From NCBI RefSeq assembly GCF_009796745.1, contig NZ_CP047024.1, forward strand, positions 744,001 through 808,000: a stretch of 64,000 nt of DNA, in the 5' to 3' direction. The notes beneath the pieces were generated by a model. It saw only the letters and a program-made list of their open reading frames with translations. It was not told where the DNA came from and made no database searches. Within the stretch, counting starts at the first letter, position 1. The number at the start of each line of letters is the position of its first letter. Source of the DNA: Paraglaciecola sp. L1A13 (GTDB lineage: Bacteria; Pseudomonadota; Gammaproteobacteria; Enterobacterales; Alteromonadaceae). Below are positions 1 to 7,908 of this stretch, in pieces. Position numbers and translations under genes: made by a program.

Positions 1-692
1 TCGAGATCAACAATTTTGGTAACTTGACTTTAGACGGTGTACATATTGATGCTTCCAACGCACCTGATGCAGCAGGAAATACCCTTATTCGTACTACCCG
101 TTTACCCATGCAGCAAAATTATCGTTTAGTCATTGAAAACAGTGTCTTTGAACACCTCGACATTAATCATTCGTATCACTTTTTTGACGCCGGAAATCGT
201 AGTTTTGCCGATTATATTCGCGTGACCAATAGTCAGTTCAGCCATATTACAGGTGATCTATTTCGCTTAAACAAAGAAATTGATGATTTGGGTATATACA
301 ACGTCGAGTATCTGACGATATCAGATTCAGTGGTAGAGCATGTTGAAGGGGCGATTGCTAAGGTTTACCGAGGCGGAACAGACGAAAGTACCTTTGGCCC
401 CCATGTCGTGCTTAGCAACAATAAATTCAGTGATATTGGTAAGGGCAAGCGCAATAAGTCAGATGCAGCTTTGACGCTATTAGGTGTGCAAGTTACAACC
501 ATTTCAAACAATGAATTTGTGCAAAGTGCACCGGTGATTATAGATCACACTGTAGGCGAGCCAGTGACAGTGGTTAAGGGCAACACGTTTGCCGATACAC
601 CAGCGCCAGTCATAACTGAACGTTATGCCAAAGGCCCAGTAACCGCAACTGTTGCAGATAATAAAATGATCACAATGGGCAATGGTTCATAA
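1..692 (+). CDS. PL6 family alginate lyase, C-terminal fragment (cut by window edge)
   Basis: The reading frame is open from base 3 to the stop at 690-692, so this is the 3' end of a gene that begins outside the window. The visible ~229 residues form a parallel beta-helix with repeating N-x-F/V rungs. They align closely with the last third of the complete PL6 lyase at 32086-34326 and share the identical block VYRGGTDESTFGP. The N-terminal catalytic half (Lys/Arg and calcium ligands) is not visible, so activity cannot be judged. PL6 enzymes cleave alginate, often at guluronate, by beta-elimination. The gene is followed on the same strand by an MFS transporter and KDG kinase, which fits export of a lyase and uptake of its products. 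It could also be a chondroitinase-B-like lyase of the same fold, but the locus favours alginate. Confidence 0.85.
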   Translation, partial: EINNFGNLTLDGVHIDASNAPDAAGNTLIRTTRLPMQQNYRLVIENSVFEHLDINHSYHFFDAGNRSFADYIRVTNSQFSHITGDLFRLNKEIDDLGIYNVEYLTISDSVVEHVEGAIAKVYRGGTDESTFGPHVVLSNNKFSDIGKGKRNKSDAALTLLGVQVTTISNNEFVQSAPVIIDHTVGEPVTVVKGNTFADTPAPVITERYAKGPVTATVADNKMITMGNGS

Positions 693-792
693 AGACCGTT
701 ACCGTTGTATGCTTAAACTGAGCATGGCTGTTGTTTAGAAAGTCCTAAGAGTTTAAAGCTTAAAATTGTTAAAAAAGCGGGTAGTTTATTTT

Positions 793-804
793 TTGGTCTA
801 ACAA
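793..804 (+). promoter_or_regulatory. Possible ExuR/UxuR-like operator upstream of the MFS gene
   Basis: The 12 bases TTGGTCTAACAA differ at one position from the palindrome TTGGTnnACCAA seen upstream of two TonB receptors in this window. The site lies about 30 bp before the transporter start, where a repressor could block transcription. It is a single degenerate site in AT-rich DNA, so it is only suggestive. Confidence 0.3.
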
Positions 805-833
805 TTACGTTAACCCAACAAGAGTATAAAAAT

Positions 834-2132
834 ATGAAAATGAAGAATTTGCGTTGGTGGGTGGTCTCTCTAGTTGCCCTTGCGACTGTGATTAATTATA
901 TAGATCGCTCTGCTTTGAGCGTGCTATGGCCCGATATTGTTGAAGACCTTTTTCCAAATGAATCGGACTTAGAACGTAAACAGATTTATGCAAATATATC
1001 GATTGTTTTCATTTTATCTTATGCCTTTGGACAAGCTATCTTTGGCAAGATATTTGACTGGGTTGGTACGCGCTTAGGCTTTGTTCTTTCCATCGGTGTT
1101 TGGTCACTCGCTACTGCGGCACACGCATTCGCGCAAGGAGTACTTAGCTTTAGTATTTTTCGTGCTGTATTGGGCATGGCCGAGGCCGGTAACTGGCCTG
1201 GCGCTGCTAAGAGTAATGCGGATTGGTTTCCAAGCAAAGAGCGCGCTTTAGCCCAAGGTATCTTCAATTCCGGCGCAGCCATCGGTGGTATTATTGCTAT
1301 TCCCTTAATCGCTTACTTAACCGTGTTTTTTAACTGGCAAATGGTCTTTGTAGTAATTGGTTTAATGGGCTTATTGTGGCTTATTCCGTGGATTATATTG
1401 GTTAAGGCTCCTCCTAAAACACATCCTTGGATTACTGATGAAGAAAGAGAGTATATTTTAACCGGACAAAGAACATTAGATGTAGAAACGGGAAAGGATG
1501 AAGATGAATATAATCCTTCTACTGGCGAGTTGCTGTCTCGTAAGCAAAGCTGGGGAGTGATTATAGCTTCTGCAGCCATTGATCCTATTTGGTGGTTATT
1601 TGTTTTCTGGATCCCTATTTACCTCAACGAAGTTTATAACATGAATGTTACAGAGATCGGTATCTACGGTTGGGTACCCTATGTTGGAGCCATGTTTGGC
1701 GCTTGGTTTGGTGGTTTGCTTGCACAAAATCGCATTAAAGCAGGTTGGAATGTTGATAAAACACGCAAATTAACCATCACCCTAGGTTGTTTGATTATGT
1801 TGCCGGCTTTGTTAGCCATGGCAAACCCTGGCGGCCCTACTGCTGCAGTGATGATTATGGCGGTTATTTTATTTGGCTTTCAAACCGCAATCGGTAATGT
1901 TCAAACGCTGCCCAGTGACTTGTTCGGTAAAAAAGCCGTTGGCACACTTTCTGGCTTCTCAGGCATGGCGGCAAAATTAGGTGCTTTAGGGTTAACAGCG
2001 CTAGTCCCTTATTTAACCGCTGATGGTAACTATACGCCGGCTTTTGTTATTGGGGCATCTTTAGCGGTCATTGCCATGCTGGCTATTTGGATCCTTATTC
2101 CAAAAGTAGAGCCGTTGAAAAGCCTTAAATAG
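834..2132 (+). CDS. MFS transporter, hexuronate/anion:cation symporter type
   Basis: A 432-residue major facilitator of the usual 12-TM length. The N-terminus has the motif NYIDRSALSVLWPDI typical of the ACS family (ExuT, DgoT and GudP relatives). Hydrophobic segments occur in two halves with a charged central loop at about residues 195-235. ACS members import sugar acids with protons. Here it probably takes up the alginate monomer DEH, KDG or another uronate across the inner membrane. It lies between a PL6 lyase and kdgK on the same strand, with 69 bp to kdgK, so these two are probably cotranscribed. Substrate is inferred from context only. Confidence 0.85.
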   Translation: MKMKNLRWWVVSLVALATVINYIDRSALSVLWPDIVEDLFPNESDLERKQIYANISIVFILSYAFGQAIFGKIFDWVGTRLGFVLSIGVWSLATAAHAFAQGVLSFSIFRAVLGMAEAGNWPGAAKSNADWFPSKERALAQGIFNSGAAIGGIIAIPLIAYLTVFFNWQMVFVVIGLMGLLWLIPWIILVKAPPKTHPWITDEEREYILTGQRTLDVETGKDEDEYNPSTGELLSRKQSWGVIIASAAIDPIWWLFVFWIPIYLNEVYNMNVTEIGIYGWVPYVGAMFGAWFGGLLAQNRIKAGWNVDKTRKLTITLGCLIMLPALLAMANPGGPTAAVMIMAVILFGFQTAIGNVQTLPSDLFGKKAVGTLSGFSGMAAKLGALGLTALVPYLTADGNYTPAFVIGASLAVIAMLAIWILIPKVEPLKSLK

Positions 2133-2201
2133 GGTTGTTATCACAACAACGTTAATGGAAGCCCACAGGGCTTTATAATTAAATTATATCCAGGGTGTAT
2201 C

Positions 2202-3125
2202 ATGCGAAAAGTAGTGTTGATTGGCGAATGTATGTTGGAGTTGCGTGAAGGCAACGATGGGGTAATGCATCAGTCTTTTGCGGGTGATGCCTACAACACC
2301 GCTGTCTATCAAAAACGCGCATTTCCTGAACAGGAAGTGTATTTTATGAGTGCTATTGGCCAGGATGTTGTCAGCGAAAAATTGCGTCAACATTGTGAGC
2401 AGGCGTCTTTGAATAACCAATATTTATCTCAGAAAAGTAAACAAAACCCAGGCGTTTATTTAGTACAAACTGATGAGTATGGTGAGCGTTCATTTTTGTA
2501 TTGGCGTGAAAATTCAGCAGCACGTGAATTGATGCGTTACGTAGACGAAGACACTATCGAGTCATTGTACGACAGCGATCTGGTGTTCTTTTCAGGTATA
2601 TCGTTGGCTGTTATTCACCCTAAGGAGCGTCCTGCTTTTTGGGCTATGCTTAAACGCTTGAAGGAGCAAGGAGTCACGCTCGCTTTTGATCCTAACTATC
2701 GCCCGAGATTATGGCGTTCGCCAAAAGAAGCGCAAGAGCAATTCCATCTTGCCTATGAGTTAACAGATATTTTGTTACCGGGTATCGATGATTTCTCTCA
2801 GCTTTATGGGTTGACTGAACTCAGTGATATTTTAGAATTCTGTCAACCTTACGGTATTCACGAATTAGTCATTAAGAATGGTTCTAATAGCGTGTATTGC
2901 CAATTAGGTAGCAATCTTATTCATCTTCCTATTGCGCCTGTGGACCATGTGGTCGACACCACTTCAGCAGGCGACTCATTTAATGGCGTATACATTGGCG
3001 CTCGGTTAGCAGGTAAAGAAATTGAACACGCGGTGAGTCTTGCCTCTAAGGCCGCAGCCATTGTTATTCAGTATCCGGGGGCGATCACGCCCAAGGATGA
3101 TTTTGTTCGCCTTCTCACTCAGTAG
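2202..3125 (+). CDS. kdgK: 2-keto-3-deoxygluconate kinase (PfkB family)
   Basis: A 307-residue PfkB-type carbohydrate kinase. The N-terminus VVLIGECMLELREGN and the C-terminal signature DTTSAGDSFNGVYIGA carry the substrate loop and the catalytic Asp in GAGDSF-like context, as expected for KdgK. The enzyme phosphorylates KDG to KDPG with ATP in the cytoplasm, the last committed step of alginate and hexuronate breakdown before KDPG aldolase. A Shine-Dalgarno-like CAGGGTG lies just before the ATG. An intrinsic terminator follows the stop. The aldolase gene eda is not in the window. Confidence 0.92.
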   Translation: MRKVVLIGECMLELREGNDGVMHQSFAGDAYNTAVYQKRAFPEQEVYFMSAIGQDVVSEKLRQHCEQASLNNQYLSQKSKQNPGVYLVQTDEYGERSFLYWRENSAARELMRYVDEDTIESLYDSDLVFFSGISLAVIHPKERPAFWAMLKRLKEQGVTLAFDPNYRPRLWRSPKEAQEQFHLAYELTDILLPGIDDFSQLYGLTELSDILEFCQPYGIHELVIKNGSNSVYCQLGSNLIHLPIAPVDHVVDTTSAGDSFNGVYIGARLAGKEIEHAVSLASKAAAIVIQYPGAITPKDDFVRLLTQ

Positions 3126-3152
3126 AATAGACCTATATCACTGAAACTAATG

Positions 3153-3179
3153 CGTTATAACTTTTTTATAACGTTTTTT
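3153..3179 (+). terminator. Intrinsic terminator after kdgK
   Basis: The 8-bp stem CGTTATAA / TTATAACG has a 5-base loop and is followed directly by six T. It lies 28 bp after the kdgK stop and separates the uronate genes from the transhydrogenase operon. The stem is AT-rich, so termination may be partial. Confidence 0.65.
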
Positions 3180-3279
3180 ACATATTCTATATAACTAATT
3201 TGAATTACTAAATTGCACTCTAGCAGTGCATAGTCTGTGCACTGTTGTAAGTCAAATTGTAACAAAACTTGGAGGGCCT

Positions 3280-4449
3280 ATGCCTACTATTGCATTTCCA
3301 GCTGAAATGAAAGCTGGCGAAAAGCGCTGTGCGCTTTTGCCCGTTAACGTAAAGGCATACAAATTATTGGGCGCAGATGTGCTTATTGAATCAGGATTGG
3401 GTAAGCATATTCATGTACCAGATGAAGAATACGTAGAGGCGGGGGCAACCGTCGAAGCGAACCGCAATACGTTACTGCAAAAAGGTGACATTATACTTAG
3501 TTTACATAAGCTTAGCGTTGACGATGTTGCTTATGTTAAATCAGACGCATTGGTAGTGAGTTATCTTGACCCCTTCAATGAACCTAGCTTCGTGGACACC
3601 CTGTGTAGTAAAGGTGTAACCAGTATTAGTATGGAAATGATCCCACGTATTAGTCGTTGTCAGAAGATGGATGCCCTCAGTTCGCAAGCAAGTTTGGCGG
3701 GTTATGTGATGGTGATGCAAGCCGTTAATACCCTTCCTAATGTACTACCAATGATGATGACACCGGCAGGTACATTGAAACCCGCAAAAGTATTTATTAT
3801 CGGAGCAGGTGTGGCGGGGTTACAAGCTATCGCAACGGCTAAACGCTTAGGCGCAAGTGTAACCGCATTCGATACTCGTACTGTGGTAGCAGAGCAAGTG
3901 CGATCTTTAGGGGCCAAGTTTTTGGACATAGACTTAGGCAAAACCGGTGAAACCGGCCAAGGCTATGCTCAGGCACTGACACCTGAACAAATGCAAATTC
4001 AGCAGCGAGAGCAAGCAAAATGTATCGCGGATTCAGACATCGTTATTACCACAGCACAATTGTTTGGCCGCAAGCCTCCGATATTGATTAATCAAGAGAC
4101 CATTGCCTCGATGCGCCCAGGTAGTGTCATCGTTGATATGGCTGCAGAAACTGGTGGAAATGTGCAAGGTAGCGTATCAGGAGAAACGGTAAGCATTCAC
4201 GGTGTGAATGTTATTGGAACAGGGGCATGGGCAAATGGCGTAGCAAAACATGCGACTCAAATGTACGCAAGTAACCTGTATAACTTGATAAGCGAGTTTT
4301 GGTCAAAAGATGATAATCGCTTTGCCCTCGACATTAACGATGAGGTGCAGTCTGGATGCATTATTACCTATCAAGGTAAAGTGGTGAACGCCATGATCAG
4401 TGATTTCTATGCAGCACAGAAGCAAACAACCCAAGACGGAGTAGCGTAA
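3280..4449 (+). CDS. pntAA: NAD(P) transhydrogenase alpha-1 subunit (NAD-binding domain)
   Basis: The start is set at the ATG at 3280, which has GGAGGG just upstream and gives the family N-terminus MPTIAFPAEMKAGEKRCALLP. An upstream in-frame start at 3226 would add 18 residues unlike the family. The 389-residue protein has the alanine-dehydrogenase/PNT fold with the Rossmann motif IIGAGVAGLQAI. It is the soluble dI domain of the proton-translocating transhydrogenase, binding NAD(H). The enzyme is of the split three-gene type (alpha-1, alpha-2, beta). The stop overlaps the next start by one base (TAATG), indicating translational coupling. Its position after kdgK suggests NADH/NADPH balancing for uronate reduction. 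Confidence 0.93.
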   Translation: MPTIAFPAEMKAGEKRCALLPVNVKAYKLLGADVLIESGLGKHIHVPDEEYVEAGATVEANRNTLLQKGDIILSLHKLSVDDVAYVKSDALVVSYLDPFNEPSFVDTLCSKGVTSISMEMIPRISRCQKMDALSSQASLAGYVMVMQAVNTLPNVLPMMMTPAGTLKPAKVFIIGAGVAGLQAIATAKRLGASVTAFDTRTVVAEQVRSLGAKFLDIDLGKTGETGQGYAQALTPEQMQIQQREQAKCIADSDIVITTAQLFGRKPPILINQETIASMRPGSVIVDMAAETGGNVQGSVSGETVSIHGVNVIGTGAWANGVAKHATQMYASNLYNLISEFWSKDDNRFALDINDEVQSGCIITYQGKVVNAMISDFYAAQKQTTQDGVA

Positions 4450-4730
4450 TGGAAGCCATATATTTGCTATTTATTTTATTGTTGTCGATTTTTATCGGCT
4501 TCGAATTAATTCAAAAAGTCCCCGCGACATTACATACACCATTAATGTCAGGTGCCAACGCTATTTCGGGTATTACGGTAGTAGGCGCTTTGGCTTTAGC
4601 TGGTGATGAAACTTTGGGTGAATACGCCATGTACTTGGGTGCTTTTGCCGTTTTTTTGGCGACAATCAACGTAGTTGGTGGCTATTTGGTCACTGATAGA
4701 ATGTTAGCCATGTTCAAGAAAAAGCAGTAG
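4449..4730 (+). CDS. pntAB: NAD(P) transhydrogenase alpha-2 subunit (membrane domain)
   Basis: A 93-residue membrane protein with about three hydrophobic helices. The motif TPLMSGANAISGI is characteristic of the N-terminal part of the PNT membrane domain dII. It corresponds to the C-terminal part of the single-chain E. coli PntA. With PntB it forms the proton channel. The start overlaps the pntAA stop by one base and the next start is 13 bp after its stop. Confidence 0.93.
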   Translation: MEAIYLLFILLLSIFIGFELIQKVPATLHTPLMSGANAISGITVVGALALAGDETLGEYAMYLGAFAVFLATINVVGGYLVTDRMLAMFKKKQ

Positions 4731-4742
4731 GCGAGAATAAAT

Positions 4743-6128
4743 ATGACATCAAATATAGATTTAGTGATTAATTTCACCTACGTAATATCTGCCGCACTAT
4801 TCATTTTTGGCTTAAAGCTTCTTGGTCACCCATCTAGTGCGCGCAAAGGTAACCTTATCTCAGGCATCGCTATGCTGTTAGCCATAGTTGTGACCTTACT
4901 CGATAATAATATTGTGAATTTTCAATGGATTGCCATCGCTATGCTAGCAGGCGCCGTGGTGGGTTTTTTCGCAGCACGTTTAATCGCTATGACCGATATG
5001 CCAGAAATGGTGTCTTTGTTGAATGGCGTAGGTGGTTTGGCTAGCGTATTCGTTGCTTGGGCGACGATCCAAAGTGGTGCCGGTATATCGGTATTTATTC
5101 TGGTGGTGACGTTTTTAGCGTTGCTTATCGGTGGCGTAACCTTTTCTGGCAGTATTGTGGCTTGGGCCAAATTAAGTGAGCGCATTACAGGACGCGCAGT
5201 GACCTTTAGCGGACAAGCTGTTGTGAATGGCATCATCGTGTTGGCCATTGTTGCTACGGGGTACGCATTTGTCGCTCAGCCTGATTTTGCGTTGTCATCA
5301 AGTGAGGTGCTGTACGTTGCCCTAGGTTTGTCTTTACTATTTGGCATCATGTTAGTGCTACCTATTGGTGGCGCGGATATGCCTGTGGTTATATCGTTAC
5401 TTAACAGTTACTCGGGTTTAGCTGCCTGTGCTGCTGGTTTCGCCTTGCATAATAATATTTTGATTGTCGCTGGTTCGTTAGTTGGCGCAAGCGGTATTAT
5501 TCTGACCAACATCATGTGTAAAGCCATGAACCGCTCATTAAGCAATGTTTTGTTCTCAGGCTTTATGGCGGTACACAAAACGGACATGGTGATTGAAGGT
5601 GAAGTTAAGCCGCTATCAGCTGATGATGCTTATTATGTGCTAGAAGCTGCCCAATCTGTTGTGGTTATTCCAGGTTACGGTATGGCGGTAGCGCAAGCCC
5701 AACACGTAATGAAAGAATTACAGCTTCAGCTTGAAGAAAATGGCTGTGAAGTTGCGTACGCCATCCACCCAGTAGCGGGTCGTATGCCAGGGCATATGAA
5801 TGTGCTACTTGCAGAAGCTGACGTATCTTATGAGCAGTTGTTCGAAATGGACGAGATCAATAAGCGTATTGAAAATTTCGATGTGGCTATGGTGATCGGT
5901 GCAAATGACGTGGTCAACCCAGCGGCACGTGAAATGAAAGGTAGCCCTATTTACGGTATGCCAGTTATCAATGCAGATTTAGCAAAAAATGTATTTGTAC
6001 TTAAACGTGGCATGGCATCAGGCTTTGCTGGAATTGATAACCCGTTGTTCTTCAAACCTAATACACGCATGATATTTGGTGATGCTAAAGAAACACTGGG
6101 TCACATTGTTAGACAATTTAACGACTAA
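4743..6128 (+). CDS. pntB: NAD(P) transhydrogenase beta subunit
   Basis: A 461-residue protein of normal length for PntB. The N-terminal ~270 residues are a bundle of hydrophobic helices (dII). The C-terminal ~190 residues are the NADP(H)-binding domain dIII with the motif PGYGMAVAQAQH and the block GANDVVNPAARE. It completes the enzyme that uses the proton-motive force to reduce NADP+ with NADH. It is the last gene of the operon and is followed by a strong terminator. Confidence 0.95.
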   Translation: MTSNIDLVINFTYVISAALFIFGLKLLGHPSSARKGNLISGIAMLLAIVVTLLDNNIVNFQWIAIAMLAGAVVGFFAARLIAMTDMPEMVSLLNGVGGLASVFVAWATIQSGAGISVFILVVTFLALLIGGVTFSGSIVAWAKLSERITGRAVTFSGQAVVNGIIVLAIVATGYAFVAQPDFALSSSEVLYVALGLSLLFGIMLVLPIGGADMPVVISLLNSYSGLAACAAGFALHNNILIVAGSLVGASGIILTNIMCKAMNRSLSNVLFSGFMAVHKTDMVIEGEVKPLSADDAYYVLEAAQSVVVIPGYGMAVAQAQHVMKELQLQLEENGCEVAYAIHPVAGRMPGHMNVLLAEADVSYEQLFEMDEINKRIENFDVAMVIGANDVVNPAAREMKGSPIYGMPVINADLAKNVFVLKRGMASGFAGIDNPLFFKPNTRMIFGDAKETLGHIVRQFND

Positions 6129-6173
6129 CTGTATCTTCAGCACATAGTTTTACGTTTGATATATTTTAAAAAG

Positions 6174-6209
6174 CCCTCAATGTGCAAACAAGCGATGAGG
6201 GTTTTTTTT
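6174..6209 (+). terminator. Intrinsic terminator after pntB
   Basis: The stem CCCTCA / TGAGGG encloses a 16-base loop and is followed by eight T. On the minus strand the flanking AAAAA could also help stop transcription of the convergent lipoprotein gene. Confidence 0.8.
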
Positions 6210-6237
6210 GTCTGCCTGATATTACTCAGTCTGTTTA

Positions 6238-6645
6238 TCAGTGTACAAAATCTGCGAGCTTTGTGCGGTATGGCGTACAACCTTCGTAAGTTTCTTCGTA
6301 TTTCCATTGCTCGATTATTTTCTGCTTATTGGTGATCACTGTTAATGCACATTCTACGTTGACTTGTGTTGGTTGCATCATAGTCTTGGCGATAAGTGGG
6401 TCTTGGCCCTCTAAACCTGTCGCATGTTCTGTTTCGGTAACCAAACCAACGTGATTGCGTTCGATTAGGTAGGTATGAACAATTTTATTGTTGACCAACT
6501 CAATATTATTTGGGAAGCCAATAACGCTGAACAATTGATTCACAGGTTTTCCTTTAAACGGAGTTAAACCGTCATCTAGTGGCATTAACGTGGCGCAACC
6601 AAATAGCGCTAAAGGGGTAAGCAGTAAAAAAAAATAGTGTTTCAT
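6238..6645 (-). CDS. Small predicted lipoprotein, unknown function
   Basis: A 135-residue protein with a lipoprotein signal peptide: MKHYFFLLLTPLALFGC, lipobox L-F-G-C with Cys17. The mature part is small and polar, with two further cysteines near the C-terminus, at about residues 99 and 122, that could form a disulfide. The block GKPVNQLFSVIGFPNN resembles the start of small outer-membrane assembly-type lipoproteins, but I do not recognise a family. It is a monocistronic gene convergent with pntB and divergent from the CDF transporter. Confidence 0.7.
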   Translation of the reverse strand: MKHYFFLLLTPLALFGCATLMPLDDGLTPFKGKPVNQLFSVIGFPNNIELVNNKIVHTYLIERNHVGLVTETEHATGLEGQDPLIAKTMMQPTQVNVECALTVITNKQKIIEQWKYEETYEGCTPYRTKLADFVH

Positions 6646-6849
6646 AACGTGAATTTTAATCTATAGGAAAGTGGCTGTTTGGAAGACAGATTTTGCCTGT
6701 TCAAGTTCAATCTATGCAAGCATTCTGGCGTAATAAAGTTCAGTATTACCCTACCCACGTGCTGTGAGACAATTATTCAAGCAATGAAAGGCACGCCATT
6801 GTGTGGTAATAATAACTCAACAGCAGAAAGTGAAGTTATATTTAAGATC

Positions 6850-7785
6850 ATGACACAAGCAAAAGAAACTAAGGCCGCCCATTCCCATTCCGAGCATAAC
6901 CATTCACATCATGGGCACCATCATCATATTGATCCATCTTCGTCTCGTATAGGCTGGGCTTTTTTTCTCAATGTCACCTTTACCATTATTGAATTTATCG
7001 GAGGCTGGTTAACCAACAGTACGGCCATTATGGCGGATGCTGTACATGATTTAGGCGATAGCTTATCAATTGGTACCGCGTGGTTTTTAAATCGTGCTGG
7101 AAATAAGAAGGCCACTGATCGCTTTACCTACGGTTTTAAACGTCTATCACTGCTAGCCGCGATGTTAAACGGCATTGTGTTGGTATGCGGTTCGATATGG
7201 GTGCTAATAGAAAGTGTACCTCGTTTATTTGCCCCTGAGATGCCCCATACCGAAGGTATGTTTCTACTTGCGCTATTAGGGGTGTCGGTGAATGGTTTCG
7301 CTGCGTATAAGCTCAGTGCTGGTAATACGCTAAACGAGCGGGTACTTAACTGGCACTTAATTGAAGATGTATTGGGTTGGGTCGCTGTGCTTATAGTGTC
7401 AGTGGTACTTATGTTCGTTAACTTACCTATACTTGATCCGCTACTCTCTATCGCATTCACGTTGTTCATTTTATACAACGTGGTACGCAATATTCAGATG
7501 ACCCTTGGGTTATTTCTACAAGGTGTACCGGATGAGCAAGTGCAGGATCAAATTAAACAAAAGCTGCAACGAATTGCGCATGTTGAGGATATACATCATT
7601 TACACTTTTGGTCATTGGATGGCGAGCAACATGTACTGACCGCACATTTGGTTTTAAATGAAATGCTGATGCCTGAGCAATTAGTGGCGATAAAATGTGA
7701 GGTGGCCGATTGCTTAGACGAATATAAGTTATCGCACACAACAATAGAGTTTGAATATCCACAGGAAGCCTGCAGGGACGCTTGA
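6850..7785 (+). CDS. Cation diffusion facilitator (zinc/cobalt efflux type)
   Basis: The start is set at the ATG at 6850 (MTQAKETK), giving 311 residues, normal for the CDF family. In-frame starts at 6679 and 6784 would add non-conserved sequence. A His-rich stretch (about residues 12-28, alternating His with Ser/Asn/Gly) precedes TM1. The metal-site motifs HDLGDS (TM2) and HLIEDVLG (TM5, HxxxD) are intact, which points to zinc export. A cytoplasmic C-terminal domain follows (HHLHFWSLDGEQHVLTAHL). The protein exports divalent metal in exchange for protons. It is not obviously part of the alginate genes around it. Confidence 0.9.
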   Translation: MTQAKETKAAHSHSEHNHSHHGHHHHIDPSSSRIGWAFFLNVTFTIIEFIGGWLTNSTAIMADAVHDLGDSLSIGTAWFLNRAGNKKATDRFTYGFKRLSLLAAMLNGIVLVCGSIWVLIESVPRLFAPEMPHTEGMFLLALLGVSVNGFAAYKLSAGNTLNERVLNWHLIEDVLGWVAVLIVSVVLMFVNLPILDPLLSIAFTLFILYNVVRNIQMTLGLFLQGVPDEQVQDQIKQKLQRIAHVEDIHHLHFWSLDGEQHVLTAHLVLNEMLMPEQLVAIKCEVADCLDEYKLSHTTIEFEYPQEACRDA

Positions 7786-7860
7786 GTTTAGCTTGGTAGG
7801 CAGGGCTAAATAGCTGACCAAATATGGTTTGTGAGAAGCGCTTATCGGTTCCTTTTGAAA

Positions 7861-7898
7861 TAAGTGACTGCCGCGCAGCGACAATCACTTATGTTTTT
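7861..7898 (+). terminator. Probable stem-loop terminator between CDF and PL17 genes
   Basis: TAAGTGA at 7861-7867 pairs with TCACTTA at 7885-7891. A small inner hairpin CTGC-CGC-GCAG lies in the loop, and TGTTTTTAA follows. It lies in the convergent gap between the two genes and most likely ends CDF transcription. The nested structure is less standard than a simple hairpin. Confidence 0.5.
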
Positions 7899-7908
7899 AA
7901 GTCGCTAA

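Noticed and set aside
6679..6849. N-terminal extension of the CDF transporter
   Set aside because: The 57 extra residues have no CDF character, and the His-rich start MTQAKETK at 6850 fits the family.
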